A stretch of 8,654 nt of DNA from CAMEON01 sp964427175 (GTDB taxonomy: Bacteria > Bacillota > Clostridia > Oscillospirales > CAG-272): contig CAYRTP010000110.1 of the NCBI GenBank assembly GCA_964427175.1, forward strand, positions 1 to 8,654, given 5' to 3'. Shown piece by piece: positions 1 through 6,782 of the stretch; within the stretch, counting starts at the first letter, position 1, and every line of letters begins with the position of its first letter. The notes under the pieces were generated by a model. The model saw only the letters and a program-made list of their open reading frames with translations. It ran no database searches and was not told the DNA's origin. A program made the position numbers and the translations under genes.

Positions 1-117
1 TTCACTACCGTGTCGCCGCTTCGCTACCCGCTGGGGAAGGCAAAATCGGAGAAAAATGCTACCTTATTAGCAAATTTAATTCTTTATATATCAATGCATC
101 TTGCCATTTTACAATCG

Positions 118-147
118 ACTAAGGAGAATATTACTAAGGAGAATATT
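118..147 (+). repeat. 15-bp perfect tandem duplication carrying the pepD ribosome binding site
   Basis: Two identical 15-nt units (118-132 and 133-147, each ACTAAGGAGAATATT) lie head to tail and run directly into the ATG at 148. Each unit contains the Shine-Dalgarno core AAGGAG (121-126 and 136-141). The second core lies 6 nt before the ATG, close to an ideal distance; the first lies 21 nt upstream and has no start codon of its own. The duplication is seen directly. That it raises ribosome loading or marks a slippage event is inference. Confidence 0.9.
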
Positions 148-1680
148 ATGAAGAACAATCGCATTCTGTCGGGCCTTGAGCCCGCCTCGGTGATGGCTTT
201 CTTTGAGGACATCTGCGCCATCCCCCACGTGTCGGGGGATGAGGGCAGAATTGCCGACTATATTGAGGGCTTCGCCCGCGAGCGGGGGCTGTACTGCTAC
301 CGCGACGCGGTACATAACCTATTCATCAAGCACCCCGCGTCGGAGGGCCATGAGAATGCCCCTGCGGTCATGCTCCAGGGCCACACCGACATGGTGGGCG
401 AGAAGACCGCCGACTCGGACCACGATTTTTCTACCGACGGCCTGAAGCTCAAAGTGGATGCCGAGGGCTGGATCTCGGCCACCGGCACCACCCTGGGCGG
501 TGACGACGGCATTGCCGTGGCCATGATGCTGGCCCTGCTGGATAATCCCCCCGAGCCTCACCCCGCCCTGGAGTGCCTGTTCACCGTATCCGAGGAGACG
601 GGGCTGGAGGGGGCCTGGGCCTTCGATCCCGCCGCCGCTGGAGCCACTGCCCACACCATGATCAACCTGGACAGCGAGGCCGAGGGCATCATCACCGCGG
701 GCTGTTCGGGCGGTATGCGGACGGATATTCTGGTCCCCGTCACCTGTGAGCCCGCCGAAGGGATCGCCGTGAAGGTCACCCTGGACGGATTCACCGGCGG
801 TCACTCGGGCGTGGAGATCCACGAGGGGCATACCAACGCCATCAAAGCTATGGGGCGCATTTGGACAGCGGCCTGCCGAAAACTGGCAGGGGAGGTCTAC
901 CTCTGCTCCATCACGGGCGGCGGTAAGGACAACGCCATTCCAAGAGATTGCACCGCTGTGTTTGACGTGGTCAGCGATGGCGGGCAGGCCGATACCGCTT
1001 TGGTCGAGGCTTTCTGTGAGATCGTCTGCGCCGAGGCCGATAAGCTGCGGGGCGAGCCCAATATGATCCCCGCCGATAAGATCTTCACCTGCACTGCCGA
1101 GATCATCACCGAGGGAGCCCCTGCCTATGCCCTGTCGGTAGGAAGCGATATGAAGGTCAGAGACCTCCTCACCCTCGTCCGCGACGGCGTCCTCTCCATG
1201 AACGCCCACGTTAAGGGCCTGGTGGCTCACTCCCGCAACCTGGGCATCGTTAAGACCCTTACCGATGAGGAAGGCAAGCCCACCGCCGTCAAGTTCTCCA
1301 TGTCCACCCGCTCCGCCTCGAATCACCACCTGGACGACTCCGAGCGGGAGCTGTGTACCCTCGCCGCCGCCATCACGGGGGAGGGAAGCAACGCCACCCA
1401 CCGCGCCCGCTACCCCGGCTGGGACTACGCCCCCGTCTCCCCCCTCCGCGACCTTTGGACCGCAGTGAGCGAGCGGATGTACGGCATCACCCCTCGGGTG
1501 GAGGTCATCCACGCGGGCCTGGAGTGCGGCATCCTCTGCGACAAGCTGGGCGAGATGGACATCATCTCGGTGGGCCCCGATATGCGGGACATCCACACCC
1601 CCCGCGAGATGCTCTCCGCCCCCTCGGTGGAGCGGACCTACAAGCTGGTCTGCGAGGTCCTGCGGGAGCTCGCCCGCTGA
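148..1680 (+). CDS. pepD: Aminoacyl-histidine dipeptidase (cytosolic non-specific dipeptidase, peptidase family M20C)
   Basis: A 510-residue cytosolic metallopeptidase that should hydrolyse Xaa-His and many other dipeptides, recycling amino acids from imported or degraded peptides. The metal-site motifs appear in family order: GHTDM (H79, D81), GGDDG (D119 bridging), SEETG (E149 catalytic base, E150 metal ligand), NLDSE (D175) and DIHTPRE (H483). H79 to E150 sit at almost the positions I recall for Vibrio/E. coli PepD. The inserted dimerisation (lid) domain begins near GGHSGVEIHEGHTNAIKA. There is no signal peptide. The length is slightly above the usual ~485. I chose the ATG at 148 because AAGGAG lies 6 nt upstream. 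The frame stays open to a GTG at 10, but that 46-residue extension is encoded by AT-rich DNA, lacks a binding site and does not resemble the family. A separate promoter follows for rny, so it is probably monocistronic; no clear terminator was seen. Confidence 0.95.
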   Translation: MKNNRILSGLEPASVMAFFEDICAIPHVSGDEGRIADYIEGFARERGLYCYRDAVHNLFIKHPASEGHENAPAVMLQGHTDMVGEKTADSDHDFSTDGLKLKVDAEGWISATGTTLGGDDGIAVAMMLALLDNPPEPHPALECLFTVSEETGLEGAWAFDPAAAGATAHTMINLDSEAEGIITAGCSGGMRTDILVPVTCEPAEGIAVKVTLDGFTGGHSGVEIHEGHTNAIKAMGRIWTAACRKLAGEVYLCSITGGGKDNAIPRDCTAVFDVVSDGGQADTALVEAFCEIVCAEADKLRGEPNMIPADKIFTCTAEIITEGAPAYALSVGSDMKVRDLLTLVRDGVLSMNAHVKGLVAHSRNLGIVKTLTDEEGKPTAVKFSMSTRSASNHHLDDSERELCTLAAAITGEGSNATHRARYPGWDYAPVSPLRDLWTAVSERMYGITPRVEVIHAGLECGILCDKLGEMDIISVGPDMRDIHTPREMLSAPSVERTYKLVCEVLRELAR

Positions 1681-1753
1681 CGGCTTTTCGGGAGACGTGA
1701 CCAACTTTTTTCGCAAAATCCCGCATTTTAATCAAGTAAAGTCACAAAATCTC

Positions 1754-1782
1754 TTGACAAGTTGCAAAGTTTTATGTATAAT
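1754..1782 (+). promoter_or_regulatory. Sigma-A promoter of rny, perfect consensus
   Basis: TTGACA at 1754-1759 and TATAAT at 1777-1782 are separated by exactly 17 bp. Both hexamers match the housekeeping consensus at all 12 positions. Transcription should start near 1788-1790, about 66-68 nt before the rny ATG. The region is AT-rich within otherwise GC-rich DNA. Confidence 0.9.
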
Positions 1783-1791
1783 ATAGGATGA

Positions 1792-1820
1792 CCTCGCCCG
1801 TCTTTAGGGAACGGGCGGGG
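1792..1820 (+). promoter_or_regulatory. Hairpin at the 5' end of the rny leader
   Basis: CCTCGCCCGT (1792-1801) pairs with ACGGGCGGGG (1811-1820) over 10 bp with a single G-U pair and a 9-nt loop. The predicted transcription start lies only 2-4 nt before the stem. There is no uninterrupted U-run after it (CCATTCTTATATTTTT follows), so it is a poor intrinsic terminator. A stem closing the extreme 5' end of a transcript is the classic arrangement that hinders 5'-end-dependent decay. That role, or a regulatory one for rny, is inference. Confidence 0.75.
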
Positions 1821-1855
1821 CCATTCTTATATTTTTGAAAAGGAGGTGTATAAAC

Positions 1856-3406
1856 ATGGATCCGATTGAAATTTTGATCGTGGTGATCACGGGTGTGGTC
1901 TGCCTGGCCCTGGGTGCCCTCTTGGGAAACCTGATCCGCAAGCGCGTGGGTGAGGCCAAGATCGGCTCTGCCGAGCAGAAGGCCAAGGAATTGGTCGAGG
2001 AAGGCGAAAAGCAGGCCGAGACCGCCAAGAAGGAGGCTCTCCTCTCCGCTAAGGAGGAGATCATGCGCCAGAAGAACGACATGGAGCAGGAGATCAAGGA
2101 GCGCCGCGCCGAGGTGTCCCGCACCGAGACTCGTCTTTCCAAGAAGGAAGAGAACCTGGACAGAAAGAGCGAACAGCTGGACAAGAAGAGCGAGCAGCTT
2201 GACCGCAAGCTCAAGGAGTGCGATACCGTCCGTGAACAGATCGACGAGACTCTGGCAGAGCATCGGCGGACCCTGGAGCGTGTTTCGGGTTATACCGCGG
2301 AGCAGGCAAAGGCAGAGCTGGTTGCCGGACTGGAGGAGGAGATCCGCCACGAGCAGGCACAGCGCATCGTAGAGCTGGAGGCCCAGTATCGGGACGAGGC
2401 TGACGATAAGGCTTGCCGCATCATGGCCCTGGCCATTCAGCGTTGCGCGGGTGATTTCGTGGCTGAGTCCACCATTTCCTCTGTGGCCCTGCCCAGCGAG
2501 GAGATGAAGGGACGCATCATCGGCCGTGAGGGACGCAACATCCAGAAGCTGGAGACCCTGACGGGCGTGGAGCTCATCATCGACGATACCCCCGAGGTCA
2601 TCACCATTTCGGGCTTCGACCCCATCCGCCGCGAGGTGGCGAGACTGGCGCTGGAGAAGCTCATCGCAGACGGCCGTATCCATCCCACCCGCATCGAGGA
2701 GATGGTGGAGAAGGCCAAGAAGGACGTGGATGCCGCCATCAAGCAGGCGGGCGAGAGAGCCACGTTCGAGGTCAACATCCATGGTATCAATCCCGACCTG
2801 GTTCGACTGCTGGGACGACTCCGTTACCGCACGAGCTATGGTCAGAACGTACTGCAGCACTCCATTGAGGTCGCCATCCTGGCGGGCATCATGGCGGAGG
2901 AGCTGGGCGTGGATCCCGTTTTGGCACGCAGAGCCGGTCTTCTGCACGATATTGGTAAGGCTTTCCCCTACGACGTGGAGGGCTCTCACGTGCAGATCGG
3001 TGTCAACGCTGCCAAGAAGTACAAGGAGAACCGCGACGTGGTACACGCCATCGAGGCACACCACGGCGACGTGGAGCCCCAGAGTGTCATCGCCGTGCTG
3101 GTGCAGGCCGCTGACGCCATCTCGGCCGCCCGTCCCGGAGCACGCCGCGAGGACATGGAGAACTACATCAAGCGTCTGGAGAAGCTGGAGGAGATCGCCG
3201 AGGGCTTCAACGGAATTGAAAAAGCATTTGCCATTCAGGCGGGCCGTGAGCTCCGCGTGATGGTCAAGCCGGATGCGGTGCATGACGAGGAGATGCCTCT
3301 GATCGCCCGACAAATGGCCGAGAAGATCCAGTCCGAGGTCAAATATCCCGGTCAGATCAAGATCAATCTCATCCGCGAGAGCCGCGCTACGGATTACGCC
3401 AAGTAA
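1856..3406 (+). CDS. rny: Ribonuclease Y (membrane-anchored endoribonuclease)
   Basis: A 516-residue RNase Y, the endonuclease that starts bulk mRNA turnover in many Firmicutes from the inner face of the membrane. Domains in order: one N-terminal transmembrane helix (about residues 4-27) ending in a basic stop (RKR); a long charged coiled coil (about 30-200) with clear heptads such as RKSEQLD-KKSEQLD; a KH RNA-binding domain with the GRIIGREGRN loop at 219-228; and an HD domain (about 331-424) with H335 and the catalytic metal pair H364-D365 in LLHDIGKA. The length and the HD position match B. subtilis RNase Y (520 residues, H368/D369) with an offset of four. The ATG at 1856 is fixed by AGGAGGTG at 1841-1848; an in-frame TTG at 1835 would overlap that site. 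It is transcribed from the promoter at 1754-1782 through a hairpin leader. The usual Bacillus neighbour ymdB is not downstream; a structured, apparently non-coding region follows. Confidence 0.98.
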   Translation: MDPIEILIVVITGVVCLALGALLGNLIRKRVGEAKIGSAEQKAKELVEEGEKQAETAKKEALLSAKEEIMRQKNDMEQEIKERRAEVSRTETRLSKKEENLDRKSEQLDKKSEQLDRKLKECDTVREQIDETLAEHRRTLERVSGYTAEQAKAELVAGLEEEIRHEQAQRIVELEAQYRDEADDKACRIMALAIQRCAGDFVAESTISSVALPSEEMKGRIIGREGRNIQKLETLTGVELIIDDTPEVITISGFDPIRREVARLALEKLIADGRIHPTRIEEMVEKAKKDVDAAIKQAGERATFEVNIHGINPDLVRLLGRLRYRTSYGQNVLQHSIEVAILAGIMAEELGVDPVLARRAGLLHDIGKAFPYDVEGSHVQIGVNAAKKYKENRDVVHAIEAHHGDVEPQSVIAVLVQAADAISAARPGARREDMENYIKRLEKLEEIAEGFNGIEKAFAIQAGRELRVMVKPDAVHDEEMPLIARQMAEKIQSEVKYPGQIKINLIRESRATDYAK

Positions 3407-3430
3407 GCGGTGGCTCGCAGGAACTACCCT

Positions 3431-3445
3431 TTCCCCAAAGGGGAA
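3431..3445 (+). other. Short hairpin just after rny
   Basis: TTCCCC (3431-3436) and GGGGAA (3440-3445) form a 6-bp perfect stem with an AAA loop, 24 nt after the rny stop. The sequence TTGCTTTAT that follows is only partly T-rich, so this is at best a weak terminator. It directly abuts the 5' strand of the closing stem of the candidate RNA at 3446 and could also be a 3'-end or processing element for rny mRNA. Confidence 0.45.
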
Positions 3446-3649
3446 TTGCTTTATCGAATTACAGATGATAAGGGTGCTGATGTCCGCACAGCCTAATGCG
3501 GTTTGTGATACAGTTGAACATAGAACCCCGATGTCCATGATCGCCGCGACGAACGTATGCCCCCATACGGCGGTAGCGGTTTGGTATAAAGCGAAACTGA
3601 AAGAGGCGCACAGGCCTGCCCGATCGGGCGGCTTGTGTGCTTCTTTTTT
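3446..3649 (+). ncRNA. Candidate structured non-coding RNA with its own terminator; possibly 6S-like
   Basis: A 9-bp closing stem pairs TTGCTTTAT (3446-3454) with ATAAAGCGA (3586-3594; one G-U). Inside it are a hairpin of CCGCA (3484-3488) with TGCGG (3497-3501), and an elongated hairpin of CCGC (3544-3547) plus CGTATG (3554-3559) capped by four C and closed by CATACG and GCGG (3564-3573). A strong intrinsic terminator follows directly. No open frame here has a binding site. The size (about 150-200 nt), the closed-stem-then-terminator layout, and stretches such as GCTGATGTCC and GTTGAACATAGAACC recall Firmicutes 6S RNA, but that resemblance is from memory and not from a model search. The segment is less rod-like than standard 6S. 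No strong promoter was found just upstream, so it may be cut from the rny transcript. Alternatives are a long rny 3' UTR or another RNA class. Confidence 0.5.
3601..3649 (+). terminator. Strong rho-independent terminator
   Basis: The arms 3601-3621 and 3626-3645 pair over 20 bp with one bulged T (3617), several G-U pairs and a GATC tetraloop (3622-3625). Six T residues (3644-3649) follow, the first two of which can pair with the A residues at the foot of the stem. It should end the rny and/or candidate ncRNA transcript in the + direction. Confidence 0.9.
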
Positions 3650-3695
3650 GAGGTGGCCCGAGCGTGAAAAAAGAGATTTTCCGCATATTCGCATT

Positions 3696-3838
3696 CTCCC
3701 TCACCGCCTGCGGGCGGAGCTCCCTCCCGGAGGGAGCCATGGAGCGCGGGTCTGAAATGATTATCGGGCTATGAATTTCCGCGGGACTACATAGCAGGCT
3801 CCCTCCGAGAGGGAGCTCCCGCGAAGCGGGTGAGGGAG
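3696..3838. repeat. Imperfect 43-bp inverted repeat (REP/MITE-like palindromic element)
   Basis: The left arm (3696-3738) begins CTCCCTCACC and ends GGAGGGAGCC. The right arm (3797-3838) is its reverse complement with only a few differences (two 1-nt indels and a few substitutions). The 58-bp spacer codes for nothing recognisable. Each arm also folds on itself: GCTCCCTCC/GGAGGGAGC in the left arm, and GGCTCCCTC/GAGGGAGCT plus CCCGC/GCGGG in the right. The element sits between the terminator at 3601-3649 and the next promoter, a typical place for dispersed palindromic repeats. No target-site duplication or transposase was seen. My impression that similar repeats are common in gut Clostridia is from memory. 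Confidence 0.8.
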
Positions 3839-3890
3839 CCCGCGAGATAAAAAAGTAAATGCTACTACCCTGTTTTTTCTCCCCTCCCCC

Positions 3891-3919
3891 TTGAAAAATC
3901 CCATGGATTGTGCTATACT
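3891..3919 (+). promoter_or_regulatory. Sigma-A promoter upstream of the lipoprotein gene
   Basis: TTGAAA (3891-3896) and TATACT (3914-3919) are spaced by 17 bp, with TG at 3911-3912 giving an extended -10. Transcription should start near 3926, leaving a leader of about 58 nt. A second, weaker pair (TTGACA 3929-3934 and CATAAA 3953-3958, spacing 18) lies downstream but would start almost on the ribosome binding site. This promoter probably serves 3984-8282 as one unit. Confidence 0.75.
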
Positions 3920-3983
3920 TATAATGATTTGACACTTTCATACACGCCCATCCATAAACTACTCCCCAAGGAGACCTGATTCC

Positions 3984-5432
3984 ATGAAAAAACTTCCCCT
4001 CGCGGCATCGGTTGCCGCTCTGTTGCTGGTGACCCTCCCCCTGTCCGCCTGCTTCCAATCCCCCGCGGATCCGACGGATACCGACACCTCGGAGATTGTC
4101 ACCATTCCCCCCGTTACCATCCCCACCGAGCCCGATGACCGTGTGCCCACCGACCTGGCTTTCTATACCAACCACCTGCAGAGCCTCTTTGCCGAGGCAA
4201 CTGCTTCCCCCGCCGAAGATTTCACCTACGAGACCTCCGAGGACGGTACGATCACCATCACGGGCTATCACGGCGATGCATCTGCCGAGACCGCCGATGG
4301 GGAGGTGGCTGATTTGGATATCGTGGTGATCATTCCCGATACCATCGACGGGAAGGCAGTCACCGCCATTGCCGAGGGAGCTTTTGTCGATCACGCCGCC
4401 ATCGATGCCATCTCCATCCCCGACAGCGTTACCTCCATCGGTTTCGGTGCCTTCAAGGGCTGTAAGGGCTTGACCTCCATGCGGACCCCCGTTTATACCT
4501 GCGAGGACGCGCCCTTCTTCGGCGCTCTGTTCGGGGCCGAGACCCACGATGCCAACGGTTATACCGTCCCCTCTACCCTCACCACCCTGGTGCTGACCGC
4601 GGGGGAGAGCATCCCCGATTGCGCCTTCTACGCCTGCCGCAATCTGAAGGTGGTCGGCCTGCCCGCCGAGCTGACCGAAATGGGGGACTTCGCCTTCTAT
4701 AACTGCCAGTCCCTGGCCTATATCGCCACCGCGAAGACCGCCCTGCGGACCGTGGGACAGAACGCCTTCACCAACTGCGCGGCACTTCTGACCCTGGATA
4801 TCCCCGCCACCGCCGAGAGCCTGGGCTTTGCCATGCTGGAGGGTTGCGCGGCCCTGGAGTCTCTGACCCTGCCCTTCGTGGGCGGAAGCCGTACCGAGGC
4901 CGACACCGCCTACCTGGCCTACCTCTTTGGCGCGGCGGACTACACCTTCTCCGCCGGATTCTTGCCCTACTCCCTCATGTCTGTGACCCTCCGCGAGGGC
5001 TGTGGTGACATCCCCGCCAACGCCTTCTTTGAGTGCTCCACGCTGCGAAGCGTCACTCTCCCCGAGGGAGTGACCGCCATCGGCCGCCGTGCCTTCTACG
5101 GCTGTGAGAAGCTGGCCGAGATGACCCTCCCCGACTCGGTCAAGTCCATCGGTGACGACGGCTTCCACGGATGTATCCGCCTTACTACCTTCACGGGCGG
5201 TGCCAACCTGACCGACCTGGGTGTGCAGACCTTCATGGACTGCGTCTCCCTGAAGACCGTCACCCTCCCCGACACCGTAACCCACCTGCCCAACGCCGCC
5301 TTCGCGGGATGCACCTCCCTGCAATCCCTCACCGCCGACGGGGTCCAGACCCAAGGTAAGCAGGTGTTCCGTCATTGCAAGGGCCTGGTGGGAACCAAGT
5401 GGGATAACCCCTCAAGCGTCCCCGCAAATTGA
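3984..5432 (+). CDS. BspA-type leucine-rich-repeat surface lipoprotein
   Basis: A 482-residue exported lipoprotein. The N-terminus is a lipoprotein signal peptide: KK, a hydrophobic core, and the lipobox LSAC with the lipidated cysteine at C23. A low-complexity Thr/Pro/Asp linker follows (about 24-55), then a less regular segment, then BspA/LRR_5 repeats from about residue 112 to 472. The repeats show the pattern LxxVTLPxxVTxIGxxAFxGCxxL many times, for example around PDSVTSIGFGAFKGC and PEGVTAIGRRAFYGC. Two larger blocks each start with LFGA (L182 and L314, 132 residues apart), so there is a supra-repeat above the single LRR. No C-terminal anchor or enzymatic domain is visible. Such proteins usually mediate binding to surfaces or glycans, but the ligand cannot be read from sequence. 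The ATG at 3984 has AAGGAG at 3968-3973. It is the first gene of a likely three-gene transcript; metY begins 36 bp later. Confidence 0.92.
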   Translation: MKKLPLAASVAALLLVTLPLSACFQSPADPTDTDTSEIVTIPPVTIPTEPDDRVPTDLAFYTNHLQSLFAEATASPAEDFTYETSEDGTITITGYHGDASAETADGEVADLDIVVIIPDTIDGKAVTAIAEGAFVDHAAIDAISIPDSVTSIGFGAFKGCKGLTSMRTPVYTCEDAPFFGALFGAETHDANGYTVPSTLTTLVLTAGESIPDCAFYACRNLKVVGLPAELTEMGDFAFYNCQSLAYIATAKTALRTVGQNAFTNCAALLTLDIPATAESLGFAMLEGCAALESLTLPFVGGSRTEADTAYLAYLFGAADYTFSAGFLPYSLMSVTLREGCGDIPANAFFECSTLRSVTLPEGVTAIGRRAFYGCEKLAEMTLPDSVKSIGDDGFHGCIRLTTFTGGANLTDLGVQTFMDCVSLKTVTLPDTVTHLPNAAFAGCTSLQSLTADGVQTQGKQVFRHCKGLVGTKWDNPSSVPAN

Positions 5433-5453
5433 GTTGATCCGAATTCCAAATAT

Positions 5454-5460
5454 AAGGAGA
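5454..5460 (+). promoter_or_regulatory. Ribosome binding site of metY
   Basis: AAGGAGA lies 8 nt before the ATG at 5469, within the 36-bp gap after the lipoprotein stop. It fixes the metY start and shows that translation starts independently of the upstream gene. Confidence 0.85.
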
Positions 5461-5468
5461 ATAAAACC

Positions 5469-6743
5469 ATGTCCAACTACAAACTCGACACCCTCTGTGT
5501 CCAAGGCGGCTACCAGCCCGAGAACGGCGAGCCCCGCACCCTGCCCATCTACCAGAGCACGACCTATAAGTACGACTCCGCCGAGCACCTGGGCGACCTC
5601 TTTGATCTGAAGGCCGACGGCCACATGTATTCCCGTATCTCCAACCCCACCCTGGCCTGCGTGGAGAAGAAGATCTCCGACATGGAGGGCGGCGTGGGTG
5701 CCATGCTGGTATCCTCGGGACAGGCCGCTAACCTGACCGCGGTGCTCAACATCACCTCCGCAGGGCAGAACATCATCTCCCTGGCCTCCATCTACGGCGG
5801 TACCGTCAACCTCTTTGCCGTCACCCTCAAGAAGATGGGCATCGAGGTCCGCTTCGCCACCCCCGACATGACCGACGAGGAGATCGAGGCCATGATGGAC
5901 GAGAACACCCGCATGATCTTCGGTGAGACGGTGGCCAACCCCGCCCTGGTGGTCTTTGATATCGAGCGCTACGCCAAGCTGGCTCACAAGCACGGTATGC
6001 CCCTGGTGGTGGACAACACCTTCGCCACCCCCATCCTCTGCCGTCCCTTCGAGTACGGCTGTGATATCGTCACCCACTCCACCACCAAGTACATGGACGG
6101 CCACGCCACCGTGGTGGGCGGCTGTATCGTGGACAGCGGTAAGTTCGATTGGTCGGTAGACGGCCGTTACCCCGAGCTGACCACCCCCGACGATTCCTAC
6201 CACGGCGTGGTCTACACCGAGTCCTTCGGTCCCGCCGCTTTCGTCACCAAGGCCCGCGTCCAGATGCTCCGCGATATGGGTAACACCATGTCCCCCATGG
6301 CCGCCTTCCTGCTCAACCTCGGCCTGGAGACCCTGGCCCTCCGCATGGAGCGTCACTGCTCCAACGCCCTGGCCGTGGCCAAGTTCCTGGAGTCCCACGA
6401 GTGCGTGGATTGGGTGGACTACCCCCTGCTCGAGGGCAACGCCCAGTATGACCTGGCCAAGAAGTACCTCCCCAAGGGTGCCTGCGGTGTCATCTCGGTG
6501 GGCATCAAGGGCGGCCGTGAGGCGGCTTGCAGATTCCTCAATAACCTGAAGCTCCTCAACATCGTGGTCCACGTGGCCGATGCCCGCTCCTGCGCCCTCC
6601 ATCCCGCCTCCACCACCCACCGCCAGCTCACCGACGCTCAGCTGGAGGCCTGCGGTGTCAAGCCCGAGCAGGTCCGCCTCTCCATCGGTATCGAGAACAT
6701 CGAGGACATCCTGGCCGACCTGGATCAGGCGTTGAGAGCGTAA
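5469..6743 (+). CDS. metY: O-acetylhomoserine aminocarboxypropyltransferase (O-acetylhomoserine sulfhydrylase)
   Basis: A 424-residue, PLP-dependent cytosolic enzyme of the Cys/Met metabolism family (fold type I). It should convert O-acetyl-L-homoserine and sulfide to homocysteine and acetate in direct-sulfhydrylation methionine synthesis. The family landmarks are present: Y54 and R56 in YSRISNPT (phosphate contacts from the partner subunit), SSGQ at 82-85 (cofactor phosphate loop), D182 in VVDNTFATP (pyridine nitrogen), K207 in THSTTKYMDGH (Schiff-base lysine), HPASTTH from H378, and R403 in VRLSIGIE (substrate carboxylate). The length and the N-terminal LDTLCVQGGYQPENGEPRTLPIYQSTTY fit the sulfhydrylase branch better than cystathionine synthases or lyases, though close paralogues such as methionine gamma-lyase cannot be fully excluded. 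No SAM riboswitch or T-box precedes it; the gap is too short. That suggests control from the lipoprotein promoter or constitutive expression. Confidence 0.93.
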   Translation: MSNYKLDTLCVQGGYQPENGEPRTLPIYQSTTYKYDSAEHLGDLFDLKADGHMYSRISNPTLACVEKKISDMEGGVGAMLVSSGQAANLTAVLNITSAGQNIISLASIYGGTVNLFAVTLKKMGIEVRFATPDMTDEEIEAMMDENTRMIFGETVANPALVVFDIERYAKLAHKHGMPLVVDNTFATPILCRPFEYGCDIVTHSTTKYMDGHATVVGGCIVDSGKFDWSVDGRYPELTTPDDSYHGVVYTESFGPAAFVTKARVQMLRDMGNTMSPMAAFLLNLGLETLALRMERHCSNALAVAKFLESHECVDWVDYPLLEGNAQYDLAKKYLPKGACGVISVGIKGGREAACRFLNNLKLLNIVVHVADARSCALHPASTTHRQLTDAQLEACGVKPEQVRLSIGIENIEDILADLDQALRA

Positions 6744-6782
6744 AACCACTGAAAACAAAATAAATAGAAAGGAACCATCATC

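Noticed and set aside
64..92. A possible pepD promoter (TTATTA, 17 bp, TATATC)
   Set aside because: The -35 matches only 3 of 6 consensus bases and several alternative alignments are equally good in this AT-rich stretch. A promoter probably lies here or beyond the edge, but I cannot place it.
10..147. In-frame upstream GTG extension of pepD
   Set aside because: No binding site before the GTG; the added 46 residues come from AT-rich leader DNA including the tandem duplication and do not resemble the family N-terminus.
1662..1705. Possible pepD terminator (GCGGG/CCCGC overlapping the stop, with later T-run)
   Set aside because: The stem is only 5 bp, lies inside the coding end and is separated from the T-rich stretch by about 30 nt, so it does not form a convincing terminator.
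319..1716. A 465-codon minus-strand frame opposite pepD
   Set aside because: Same codon-bias artefact; the translation is rich in Gly, Val, His and Asp with no domain, and the + strand gene has all its catalytic motifs.
1772..3694. A 640-codon minus-strand frame opposite rny and the intergenic RNA-like segment
   Set aside because: Leu/His-rich antisense of a coiled-coil gene; it crosses a terminator and a promoter and has no plausible binding site or family.
3465..3755. A 96-codon + strand frame over the candidate RNA
   Set aside because: It runs through the terminator stem and into the palindromic repeat, with no ribosome binding site before its ATG. The sequence is better explained as structured RNA plus repeat.
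3459..5375. A 638-codon minus-strand frame opposite the lipoprotein gene
   Set aside because: Gly-rich translation running through the inverted repeat and both flanking promoter and terminator; antisense of LRR repeats.
5429..5456. Promoter-like TTGAGT and TATAAG with 16-bp spacing before metY
   Set aside because: Transcription from it would start at about 5462, after the AAGGAG binding site, leaving metY without one. The match is probably fortuitous.
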